DNA from: Methanothrix sp.
GTDB lineage: Archaea > Halobacteriota > Methanosarcinia > Methanotrichales > Methanotrichaceae
Reading direction: 5' to 3'
Assembly (NCBI GenBank): GCA_003162615.1
Contig: PMNG01000201.1
Location: forward strand, 2,546-7,945
DNA length: 5,400 nt
The position numbers and the translations under genes were made by a program. Under the pieces are notes generated by a model that was not told where the DNA came from, ran no database searches, and saw only the letters and a list, made by a program, of their open reading frames with translations. This document shows positions 1 through 5,400 of the stretch, one piece after another; the stretch's first letter is position 1, and each line of letters begins with the position of its first letter.

Positions 1-1
1 G

Positions 2-2152
2 GCTCGCGAGCTTATACTGGGAGCCAAAATCCCGGAAGACCTCTGGGCAGAGATAAAGACCGGCTATGACAATTTAGGAGAACAATATGGCAAAGACACT
101 GACGTAGCAGTTCGCAGTTCTGCAACGGCAGAGGATCTGCCCACAGCGTCCTTCGCCGGCCAGCAGGAGACCTTCCTGAACGTGCGAGGATACGAAGAGT
201 TGAAGGATGCCTGCATCAAATGCTACGCTTCACTCTTCACAGACAGAGCAATTTCCTACCGCATAGACAAAGGCTTCGATCAATTCAAGGTCGCCCTTTC
301 GATAGGCATCATGAAGATGGTTAGGTCGGACCTGGCCGCCAGCGGCGTTATTTTCACACTGGACACCGAATCGGGCTTTAGGGACGTGGTCTTCATCACC
401 GGTTCTTACGGTTTGGGTGAGAACATTGTCCAGGGTGCTGTGAACCCCGACGAATTCTATGTTTTCAAGACCACTTTTAAAAAGGGGTTTAAACCCATCA
501 TTCGAAAGACCCTCGGTGACAAGAAAATAAAAATGATCTACGGTACAGGCAAGGAAAAGGCCCTGACTCATAATGTAGATGTGCCCGAAACAGACCGCAA
601 AAAGTTCTGCCTATCCGACGAGGACGTTCTGACTCTGGCTAACTATGCGATAATAATCGAGGATCATTACTCGAAGAAGCTTGGAAAGGAACGGCCCATG
701 GACATCGAATGGGCCAAGGACGGGAAAACTGGAGAGCTTTTCATAGTCCAGGCCCGGCCGGAGACTGTACAATCCCAAAAGTCTATGGACGTTCTTGAGA
801 CCTATATCTTAGAGAAGAAGGGTCCGGTAATAGTCACTGGCCGGAGTATCGGGGAGAAAATAGCTAGTGGCAAGGCCAGAATAATAGCCGACCCGTCTCA
901 ACTTTCCTCTTTTCAGGAAGGAGAGGTGTTGATCTCCAATACTACTACCCCGGACTGGGAGCCAGTTATGAAAAAGGCTGTGGCCGTAGTGACCAATTTG
1001 GGCGGAAGGACCAGCCACGCAGCCATAGTCAGTCGCGAGTTCGGGATTCCTGCCGTGGTGGGGGCAGACGGGGCCACGGAGAAGATCAAGACTGGTCAAG
1101 AAGTAACGGTGAGCTGTGCAGAAGGCGATGTGGGCGTTGTATATGATGGAAAATTGCCTTTTAATGTTGAGAAGATCAGCTTAAAAGACCTATCTCGGCC
1201 CAAGACAAAGGTTATGATAAACCTGGGCAACCCCGAGGTGGCCTTCTCCACGTCCATGATCCCTAATGACGGCGTCGGTCTGGCTCGCCTGGAGTTCATA
1301 ATAAGTAGCTACATCAAAATCCATCCTATGGCGCTGGTCCATCCTGAGAAGGTTAAGGATGAGGCCACGAGGAAGGAAATCGAGGATCTGACTTTTGGCT
1401 ACGACGACAAGAAGGAGTACTTCGTGGAGAAGCTCGCCCAGGGCGTAGGAACTTTAGCCGCTGCCTTTTACCCTCGACCCGTCGTTGTTCGACTCAGTGA
1501 TTTCAAGTCGAACGAATACGCCAACCTGATCGGTGGCAAGGGCTTCGAGCTAGAGGAAAATAACCCAATGCTGGGGTTCCGTGGAGCTTCTCGATACTAC
1601 AATGAGAGGTACAGAGAGGGTTTTGCCATGGAGTGTGCCGCTCTCAAACGGGTCCGAGAAGTTATGGGTCTCGACAACGTGATAGTAATGATACCATTCT
1701 GCCGCCGGGTGGATGAAGCCAATAAGGTATTGGCAGAGATGGAGAAAAACGGCCTGAAAAGAGGCGATAACGGACTAAAAGTGTACCTCATGTGTGAAAT
1801 CCCCAGCAATGTAATCCTGGTGGATGAGTTCTGTCAGCTGGTAGACGGTATGTCCATAGGCTCTAACGATCTGACCCAGCTAACCCTGGGAATAGACAGG
1901 GATTCCGAGTTGCTTGCCAAGGAGTTCGACGAAAGAGATCCAGCTGTCAAGAAGATGGTTTCTCTCGCCATACAGGGAACCAAACGGAACAAGAGGCATA
2001 GCGGACTGTGTGGCCAGGCTCCCAGCGATTACCCCGAGTTCGCTGAGTTCCTGGTGAGAGAGGGGATAGACTCCATATCCATCAATCCAGATTCGGTGAT
2101 GAAGATCACCCTGAAGGTCCTGGAGACGGAAAAGAAGATGATCGGTAGATGA
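2..2152 (+). CDS. ppsA: Phosphoenolpyruvate synthase, 5'-truncated by the window edge
   Basis: Pyruvate, water dikinase: ATP + pyruvate + water gives PEP + AMP + phosphate, a cytosolic gluconeogenic step. The frame is open from base 2, so the start codon lies outside; the GTG at 182 is internal, because the conserved RSSATAEDLP and SFAGQQETFLN motifs lie upstream of it in the same frame. Of the 716 residues present (fragment numbering), 38-60 and about 114-255 form the nucleotide-binding PPDK_N domain (SGVIFTLDTESGF, GSYGLGENIVQG, FIVQARPET). The swivelling phosphohistidine domain has GGRTSHAAI with catalytic His339 and Thr337, the residue type targeted by PpsR/DUF299 regulators in E. coli. 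The C-terminal TIM barrel carries GVGLARLEF, LSDFKSNEYANLIGG, IGSNDLTQLTLG (619-630) and GLCGQAPSD with the proton-donor Cys670. Comparison with the ~792-residue E. coli enzyme (His421) suggests about 80 residues are missing. No frameshift is seen, and the protein ends normally at TGA. PPDK is less likely, given the PpsA-type motifs. Confidence 0.96.
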   Translation, partial: ARELILGAKIPEDLWAEIKTGYDNLGEQYGKDTDVAVRSSATAEDLPTASFAGQQETFLNVRGYEELKDACIKCYASLFTDRAISYRIDKGFDQFKVALSIGIMKMVRSDLAASGVIFTLDTESGFRDVVFITGSYGLGENIVQGAVNPDEFYVFKTTFKKGFKPIIRKTLGDKKIKMIYGTGKEKALTHNVDVPETDRKKFCLSDEDVLTLANYAIIIEDHYSKKLGKERPMDIEWAKDGKTGELFIVQARPETVQSQKSMDVLETYILEKKGPVIVTGRSIGEKIASGKARIIADPSQLSSFQEGEVLISNTTTPDWEPVMKKAVAVVTNLGGRTSHAAIVSREFGIPAVVGADGATEKIKTGQEVTVSCAEGDVGVVYDGKLPFNVEKISLKDLSRPKTKVMINLGNPEVAFSTSMIPNDGVGLARLEFIISSYIKIHPMALVHPEKVKDEATRKEIEDLTFGYDDKKEYFVEKLAQGVGTLAAAFYPRPVVVRLSDFKSNEYANLIGGKGFELEENNPMLGFRGASRYYNERYREGFAMECAALKRVREVMGLDNVIVMIPFCRRVDEANKVLAEMEKNGLKRGDNGLKVYLMCEIPSNVILVDEFCQLVDGMSIGSNDLTQLTLGIDRDSELLAKEFDERDPAVKKMVSLAIQGTKRNKRHSGLCGQAPSDYPEFAEFLVREGIDSISINPDSVMKITLKVLETEKKMIGR

Positions 2153-2154
2153 GA

Positions 2155-2173
2155 GTTATAGAACCCCTATAAC
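2155..2173 (+). other. Small perfect hairpin just after the ppsA stop codon
   Basis: The arms GTTATAG (2155-2161) and CTATAAC (2167-2173) are perfectly complementary around a 5-base loop, starting 3 bases after the TGA. The stem is A+T-rich and no T-run follows, so it is not a canonical Rho-independent terminator. It may protect the 3' end of the ppsA mRNA or be chance. The same bases contain the stop codon of the minus-strand open frame that ends at 2167. Confidence 0.3.
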
Positions 2174-2307
2174 CTCACTACGATGTCTGTGCCGAGTACT
2201 CTATCAGCCTCGTCTGAGCCACAGCACATTTTTTCCCAGGTATTTCCAAGGGATAGAGGCCTGTAAGACGGCCCTACATATGAGCTCCTCCGGCTGACCG
2301 ATGGCAC
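2167..2307 (-). other. Unassigned small open frame in the convergent intergenic region
   Basis: On the minus strand a frame stays open from 2343 down to the TAG at 2167-2169, filling the gap between the phosphorylase and ppsA. The coordinates given start at an in-frame GTG (2305-2307), giving 46 residues ending in EADRVLGTDIVVRL; an ATG at 2227-2229 would give only 20. A Cys-Cys pair (EKMCCGSDEADR) is visible. None of these starts has a convincing ribosome binding site. The purine-rich GGAGGAG (2284-2290) lies inside the frame and precedes only an ATG-TAG in another frame. I do not recognise the product. It could be a small gene, the tail of a decayed gene, part of an intergenic repeat, or a chance open frame. 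Confidence 0.2.
2188..2234 (+). terminator. Possible weak terminator of ppsA
   Basis: TGTGC-CGAG (2188-2196) can pair with CTCG (2209-2212) and GCACA (2224-2228), and six T residues follow at once (2229-2234). The stem is imperfect: the right arm contains an 11-base bulge (2213-2223). The position, between convergent genes and about 40-80 bases after the ppsA stop, fits a terminator. The stem is weak enough that chance is possible. Confidence 0.3.
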
Positions 2308-2338
2308 TTCTAATTTTTTCTGTGTTTGCCAAAGATCA

Positions 2339-4462
2339 TTATCTTAGAGCAGATTTTAAACCGGTCTCGTAGAATCGCGTTGAATATTCCTTTACCATCC
2401 TGCGTGAACAGAAATTGGGTCCAACCCTTTTTATCGATTCTTTCATAACCTTGACCCATCCATGAGGAATGCCGTTATCATCCAGTTCATAATGTAACGG
2501 AACTACATCCTTTTCTAGAATATTATAAACAGACTCGGAATCTTCTTTATAATCTCCCTTTCCGCTAAACGCCCAGCCATTTTTGCCATTGAAACCCTCG
2601 ATCCACCAACCATCCAGGATGCTTAACTGTGGTACACCGTTAAGGGCTGCCTTCATGCCGCTAGTTCCGCAGGCTTCCATAGGAGGCAACGGATTATTCA
2701 GCCATAGGTCCACACCATGAACCATGTACTGAGCCAGCTGTTCCCCATAGTCCTCGACAAACGCAACCCGACCGCCAAAGCTTGGGTCATGGGCAAAGTT
2801 GAACACCTTTTGTAGAATCAGCTTTCCTGCATCATCAGACGGATGGGCTTTGCCAGCAAAAATGATCTGGACAGGCGTGTTGCGGTTATTGAGTATCCTC
2901 TTCAATCGTTCCAGATCATGGAATATCAGATCTGCTCGCTTATATGTGGCAAAACGACGAGCAAACCCAATCGTAAATGTCCAGGGGTCCAGAAGCGTAC
3001 CTTCCGCCACTAAGGCAATCGGGTCTACCTTGTCTTCAAACCAACGTTTTCGCGCCCGTTCTCGAATATAGTCGATCAGTTTAATTTTCAGGTGCTGGTG
3101 GACTTGCCACAGCTCCTGGTCGGGAATGTTGTCGATTGGTTCCCAGATGACAGGGTTATCATGATCCTTTAACCACTCAGGTCCGAGATATTTATTAAAA
3201 AGGAGTTCCATCTTGGGCTCAATCCAGGTCGGAACATGGATGCCGTTGGTTATATAATCAGTCTGTGAATTGCCTTGTACCGATCTGGTCCAAAGGGACT
3301 GCCACATTTGGCGGGCAACTTCTCCATGTTTCTTGCTTACACCATTGTGATAGTCGGACATCCTGAGGGCGAAAGCTGACATGTTAAAACCATTGGGGTT
3401 ATTCGGGTCTAATCCCAATTGGTGAAACGCCTCTCTATCCAGGCCCAATAGCGGATAGTATTGGCTAAAATATTTATCCATCATGTGAAACGGAAAAACA
3501 TCGAGTCCCGCCGGGACCGGTGTATGGGTTGTAAAAATTGTAGTAGCCCTAACTTGGCTGGCGGCTTCTTCGTAGCCCATTCCACCCTGTACTCTTTCCC
3601 TGATCCTTTCCAGAATGGCAAAGGCAGGGTGTCCTTCATTTAGATGCAAAACCGAGTGCCTTATGCCCAATTTATTCAAAACTTCACTACCGCCAATCCC
3701 TAAGACTACCTCCTGACGTAATCGCTGTTCGATATCCCCGACGTACAGGCGAGCGGATATTCCGCGGTTCCAAGGATCGTTGGCATCTATGTCCGTATCC
3801 AATAGATAAAGGGGTATACGTCCAACTTCAACCTTCCATACAGCTACCTGGATTGGAGGATCGATGAAAGGCACCTTGACGATGACCTGCTCACCATCTT
3901 TGTTAAGAACCCTGGTGATCGGAGCTGCATCCCTGTCCAGGACTTCGTCAACATTCTCTTGCCAGCCATCCGGATGGATTTTTTGGCGCATATATCCCTC
4001 GGGGTACATGAAGCCCATAGCAACTAATGGAACGGCCAGGTCACTGCACTCTTTTAGATGATCCCCGGCCAGGAACCCCAAACCTCCAGCGTAGAACGGC
4101 AAAGAGCGATGCAATCCATATTCTGCTGAAAAATATGCAATGGGGAAGGTACCGGGATCTTTGATTTTCTCTGTGAACCAACCTTCTTTGGCTTTCATCG
4201 CTTCCTTAAACCTGGAAAGCACGACTTGGTAGTGACTCAAATACTGTTGGTCGTTTGCGGCTGAATCTAGAATCTCTTTTGGGAGGTCCCTTAACATTTT
4301 TATGGGATTGTGTCCACTTTCTTTCCACGCCCTGCGACCCAGCTCCTTGAATAGCATTCTATCGGCAGGATGCCAGCTCCACCAGAGATTAGCTGCAAGG
4401 TCACCTAATCCAGAGAGCTGCTGAGGAACAGCTAAAGATTTCTGTGTGTTTATATCGACCAT
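2339..4462 (-). CDS. glgP: Alpha-glucan (glycogen/maltodextrin) phosphorylase
   Basis: A PLP-dependent GT35 enzyme that removes glucose from the non-reducing end of alpha-1,4-glucans as glucose-1-phosphate, in the cytosol. The 707 residues begin with a DUF3417 region (about 13-110; LSGLGDLAANLWWSWHPADR), typical of the prokaryotic alpha-glucan family phosphorylases (TIGR02094, such as MalP and AgpA) and absent from the E. coli MalP/GlgP type. The catalytic fold follows: GGLGFLAGDH (126-135), HLNEGHPAFA with His278, FTTHTPVPAG, ITNGIHVPTW, FARRFATYKRADL with Lys508/Arg509 in the phosphate/PLP site, and GTSGMKAALNG with Lys604 as the expected PLP Schiff-base lysine. It is shorter than the 820-860 residues of several characterised members, yet the C-terminal region (GWVKVMKESI, FCSRRMVKEYSTRFY) looks complete. 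The ATG at 4462 has a strong ribosome binding site. Transcription converges on ppsA. I see no signal peptide or frameshift. The substrate (glycogen or maltodextrin) cannot be read from sequence. Confidence 0.95.
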   Translation of the reverse strand: MVDINTQKSLAVPQQLSGLGDLAANLWWSWHPADRMLFKELGRRAWKESGHNPIKMLRDLPKEILDSAANDQQYLSHYQVVLSRFKEAMKAKEGWFTEKIKDPGTFPIAYFSAEYGLHRSLPFYAGGLGFLAGDHLKECSDLAVPLVAMGFMYPEGYMRQKIHPDGWQENVDEVLDRDAAPITRVLNKDGEQVIVKVPFIDPPIQVAVWKVEVGRIPLYLLDTDIDANDPWNRGISARLYVGDIEQRLRQEVVLGIGGSEVLNKLGIRHSVLHLNEGHPAFAILERIRERVQGGMGYEEAASQVRATTIFTTHTPVPAGLDVFPFHMMDKYFSQYYPLLGLDREAFHQLGLDPNNPNGFNMSAFALRMSDYHNGVSKKHGEVARQMWQSLWTRSVQGNSQTDYITNGIHVPTWIEPKMELLFNKYLGPEWLKDHDNPVIWEPIDNIPDQELWQVHQHLKIKLIDYIRERARKRWFEDKVDPIALVAEGTLLDPWTFTIGFARRFATYKRADLIFHDLERLKRILNNRNTPVQIIFAGKAHPSDDAGKLILQKVFNFAHDPSFGGRVAFVEDYGEQLAQYMVHGVDLWLNNPLPPMEACGTSGMKAALNGVPQLSILDGWWIEGFNGKNGWAFSGKGDYKEDSESVYNILEKDVVPLHYELDDNGIPHGWVKVMKESIKRVGPNFCSRRMVKEYSTRFYETGLKSALR

Positions 4463-4470
4463 AGGGATTA

Positions 4471-4478
4471 CACCACCT
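4471..4478 (-). promoter_or_regulatory. Ribosome binding site of the phosphorylase gene
   Basis: Read on the minus strand the bases are AGGTGGTG, a near-consensus Shine-Dalgarno sequence ending 8 bases before the ATG at 4460-4462. It supports that start codon. In the ~90 bases between here and the small upstream ORF I found no convincing -35/-10 pair, so the two genes could share a transcript or the promoter may be weak. Confidence 0.7.
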
Positions 4479-4552
4479 ATATTTCAATTATTTTGCACTT
4501 GACTGTATGTGATAGGTTTAGGCGGATAATACCAAAGAATAGATCTCACCTT

Positions 4553-4786
4553 CTATGAAACGATCCTTTTAGTTCGATATACTAAACGACTCTCAGGAGG
4601 GAGGCCATTCTTTGCCTTAATCTCACTCAAAAGTCGCTCCAACTCAAATTTTTTCTCTTCCGAAATGTCCTCATCTATATACAATTGAATCACTGACCTT
4701 GTTCTGTTCCTAATACTATGGGTCTTCAAAGCATAAGAGTTTTTTGAACAGTGCCAAAGGATCAAATCATCTCCAAGTGGGCTCAA
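4553..4786 (-). CDS. Small hypothetical protein upstream of the phosphorylase
   Basis: An open frame of at most 77 residues, bounded upstream by an in-frame TGA immediately before the first TTG (4784-4786). A second TTG at 4763-4765 is the better start: GGAG (4771-4774) lies 5 bases before it, giving 70 residues. There is no ATG start in frame. The protein is soluble and charged, with no membrane segment or signal. Residues 33-77 have a patterned look: a hydrophobic strand (SVIQLYID), an acidic amphipathic helix (SEEKKFELERLLSEIKAK), then a basic tail (RLVYRTKRIVS). The first ~30 residues look less structured. I do not recognise a family. It lies 90 bases upstream of the phosphorylase on the same strand, so co-transcription is possible. 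It may be a real small gene or the end of a decayed one, since the adjacent region holds broken genes. Confidence 0.4.
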   Translation of the reverse strand: MSPLGDDLILWHCSKNSYALKTHSIRNRTRSVIQLYIDEDISEEKKFELERLLSEIKAKNGLPPESRLVYRTKRIVS

Positions 4787-4819
4787 TCACTTAAGCAAAT
4801 ATTTTCTTGGAGCAAAAGA

Positions 4820-4832
4820 TTATTCTGAATAA
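4820..4832. promoter_or_regulatory. Perfect 13-bp palindrome, operator-like
   Basis: TTATTC-T-GAATAA is a perfect inverted repeat with a single central base. It sits in the A+T-rich gap between the minus-strand small ORF and the plus-strand DUF488 remnant, about 35-55 bases upstream of the small ORF's possible starts. That placement fits a repressor or activator site, but no regulator gene is in the window and an A+T-rich palindrome of this length can arise by chance. Confidence 0.3.
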
Positions 4833-4841
4833 GCATCACAT

Positions 4842-4858
4842 ATTACATTACATTACAT
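4842..4858. repeat. Short ATTAC tandem repeat
   Basis: Three perfect consecutive copies of ATTAC (4842-4846, 4847-4851, 4852-4856), followed by AT. This is a 5-bp microsatellite in the divergent intergenic region, directly beside the 13-bp palindrome. Slippage here could change promoter spacing for the minus-strand small ORF, but no promoter is clear enough to support that. Confidence 0.6.
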
Positions 4859-4915
4859 GTTCGGAACCTGCTTGGGATCTTACATTGAATTGAAATCAAT
4901 CCTCCTGATTTGGGA

Positions 4916-5059
4916 ATGATTAAGACCAATAGAAGTCTATAAATCTCCTGAAGACAACAATTTCAGGATATTGGTAGATAGGTTGTGGTCGCCGAGGGCC
5001 TCTCTAAAGAGAATGTGAAGGAGGACATGTGGCTGAAGGAGATTGGGAATAGGGCATGA
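4916..5059 (+). pseudogene. DUF488 (YeaO-like) gene remnant, frameshifted and truncated
   Basis: The pieces of a DUF488 N-terminus lie in order but in different frames. ATG at 4916 reads MIKTNR. One extra base near 4931-4934 then shifts to VYKSPEDNNFRILVDRLW (4935-4988). A missing G in the GGG run at 4996-4998 shifts again to GLSKENVKEDMWLKEIG (4997-5047). The string RILVDRLW..PRGLSKEN....WLKEI is the hallmark of this family of ~115-residue proteins of unknown biochemical role. An extra TCG codon (4989-4991) lies between LW and PR. The usual continuation (ELRKWFGHDP) is absent; the frame runs NRA to a TGA at 5057-5059, leaving about 40% of the domain. Two independent indels plus loss of the C-terminus point to a pseudogene; assembly errors could explain the indels but not the loss. 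The family match is from memory of its motifs. Confidence 0.7.
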
Positions 5060-5213
5060 AGGTTTCTTTGAAAGAAACCGTGCAATATTTGTCGTGGGTG
5101 CAAGTCGTGGAAAAATGCCACTGGGATCAAATGGAGTCGGCATAAATTCTCGTAGAGTGCATGCCGAGTCCGTTGTTAGCGCTTTTCAGCACATACACGA
5201 CCCAATATTTTGA
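5037..5213 (+). other. Unidentified open frame between the DUF488 remnant and the aldolase
   Basis: A frame open for 58 codons between TGA at 5034-5036 and TGA at 5211-5213. It reads through the 19-bp palindrome and includes FVVGASRGKMPLGSNGVG and RVHAESVVSAFQHIHDPIF, which look more protein-like than random sequence. The only early start is a TTG at 5043-5045, with GGAG too close to it; an ATG at 5112-5114 would give 33 residues. I cannot name a family. It may be the 3' remnant of another broken gene joined to the DUF488 fragment, or chance: an open frame of this length is not rare when six frames are considered. Confidence 0.25.
5061..5079. repeat. Perfect 19-bp palindrome (9-bp arms)
   Basis: GGTTTCTTT (5061-5069) and AAAGAAACC (5071-5079) are exact reverse complements around a single G. 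As RNA this forms an 8-bp stem with a TGA loop; no T-run follows on the plus strand, so it is not a standard terminator. It begins 14 bases after recognisable DUF488 homology ends, so it could be an operator, an mRNA hairpin, or a trace of the event that truncated the gene. Confidence 0.5.
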
Positions 5214-5232
5214 ATATTTCGATAATAGGATG

Positions 5233-5266
5233 GAATAGGGTGGAATATGGTATGAATAGGGTGGAA
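5233..5266 (+). repeat. 13-bp direct repeat, 21-bp period, at the aldolase start
   Basis: GAATAGGGTGGAA occurs at 5233-5245 and again at 5254-5266. The 21-bp period keeps the reading frame, so the plus-strand frame reads NRVEYG followed by MNRVEDV. The first copy supplies purine-rich AGGGTGG upstream of the ATG at 5252 and may serve as its ribosome binding region, though 9-10 bases away. Confidence 0.6.
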
Positions 5267-5400
5267 GATGTGTTAGTGCCGTTGGATGTTCCCAAGAGAA
5301 TGCGGCAAAAATATTTGGAGAACTATTTGAAGATAACAAAAAACAGCGGTAGACTGATGCTCTACTGATGCTCTTTGCAGGAGATCAGTCATTGGCGACT
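5252..5400 (+). pseudogene. DeoC/LacD-type class I fructose-bisphosphate aldolase, 5' part, frameshifted
   Basis: From the ATG at 5252 the frame reads VEDVLVPLDVP, then YLENYLKITKNSGRLMLY and a TGA at 5366-5368. VPLDVP....Y..NY...T...GRLMLFAGDQ is the N-terminal signature I recall for the ~300-residue, Schiff-base class I aldolases (DeoC/LacD superfamily) of archaea and some bacteria, which interconvert fructose-1,6-bisphosphate and two triose phosphates. A perfect 11-bp tandem duplication (5353-5374) breaks the frame: removing one copy gives GRLMLFAGDQ uninterrupted. The stop and an ATG overlap as TGATG (5366-5370), so re-initiation could restore the frame. The last four residues before the edge (SLAT) do not match the K-[IV]-E-H I would expect after GDQ, so there may be further damage or a divergent subfamily. 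The rest lies outside the window. An upstream in-frame extension to 5210 exists, but ATG 5252 or GTG 5261 fits the family better. A sequence or assembly artefact remains possible. Confidence 0.55.
5353..5374 (+). repeat. Perfect 11-bp tandem duplication
   Basis: ACTGATGCTCT occurs at 5353-5363 and again immediately at 5364-5374 with no mismatch. Eleven is not a multiple of three, so the second copy shifts the aldolase reading frame and creates the stop at 5366-5368. Confidence 0.95.

Noticed and set aside
182..184. GTG as the start of PEP synthase
   Set aside because: The same frame continues upstream to base 2 and encodes the conserved ATP-grasp motif, so this GTG is an internal valine codon.
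230..1809. Several minus-strand open frames of 67-113 codons
   Set aside because: They are antisense to the well-conserved PEP synthase coding sequence and encode nothing recognisable.
2799..4061. Three plus-strand open frames of 60-90 codons within this span
   Set aside because: They lie wholly inside the intact phosphorylase gene on the opposite strand and are shadows of its coding sequence.
4481..4552. A sigma-70-type promoter for the phosphorylase
   Set aside because: Some TATTAT- and AATAAT-like hexamers exist on the minus strand, but none has a credible -35 box at 16-18 bases.
4937..5143. Minus-strand open frame of 68 codons
   Set aside because: It is antisense to the DUF488 remnant, whose plus-strand translation matches a known family, and its own product is Leu/Pro-rich with no recognisable motif.
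5072..5155. Plus-strand frame with C-x2-C-x2-C (KPCNICRGCKSW), zinc-ribbon-like
   Set aside because: Only 27 codons with no start codon, preceded by a stop and overlapping another frame; three clustered cysteines alone are not enough.
5127..5339. Minus-strand open frame of 70 codons
   Set aside because: It is antisense to the aldolase 5' end, which has recognisable family motifs on the plus strand; this product has none.
5366..5368. TGA as a selenocysteine codon in the aldolase
   Set aside because: The exact 11-bp duplication explains the stop completely, the family has no Cys/Sec at this position, and no SECIS-like hairpin is evident.

Overview
The window carries three identifiable central-carbohydrate genes and a decayed-looking stretch at its right end. 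It most likely comes from an anaerobic bacterium or archaeon: the aldolase start at the right edge resembles the DeoC/LacD-type class I fructose-bisphosphate aldolases known from archaea and from bacteria such as Dehalococcoidia (Chloroflexota). This taxonomic guess is weak. Shine-Dalgarno-like sites are visible, and base composition is moderate in the genes and A+T-rich in the region from about 4790 to 4960.

Layout. (1) Positions 2-2152, + strand: all but roughly the first 80 residues of phosphoenolpyruvate synthase (PpsA); the gene starts outside the window. (2) Positions 2153-2338: a convergent intergenic region with weak hairpins, a T-run and an unexplained open frame on the minus strand. 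(3) Positions 2339-4462, minus strand: a complete alpha-glucan (glycogen/maltodextrin) phosphorylase with an N-terminal DUF3417 region, preceded by a good ribosome binding site. (4) Positions 4553-4786, minus strand: a small unrecognised ORF of about 70-77 residues upstream of the phosphorylase. (5) Positions 4787-4915: A+T-rich, with a perfect 13-bp palindrome and a short ATTAC tandem repeat, probably a divergent intergenic region. (6) Positions 4916-5047, + strand: the first ~45 codons of a DUF488 (YeaO-like) gene, broken by two single-base frameshifts and lacking its C-terminal part; a perfect 19-bp palindrome follows. (7) Positions 5037-5213, + strand: an open frame I cannot identify. (8) Position 5252 to the right edge, + strand: the start of a DeoC/LacD-type class I aldolase gene, interrupted by a perfect 11-bp tandem duplication that puts a stop after 38 codons.

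Function. PEP synthase turns pyruvate into PEP, the aldolase makes fructose-1,6-bisphosphate in the gluconeogenic direction, and the phosphorylase releases glucose-1-phosphate from stored glucan. The neighbourhood therefore looks like a gluconeogenesis/glycogen-turnover locus. I saw no defence system, mobile element, CRISPR array, tRNA or rRNA. The most unusual material is the concentration of frameshifts and short duplications between 4916 and 5400, next to two intact genes.
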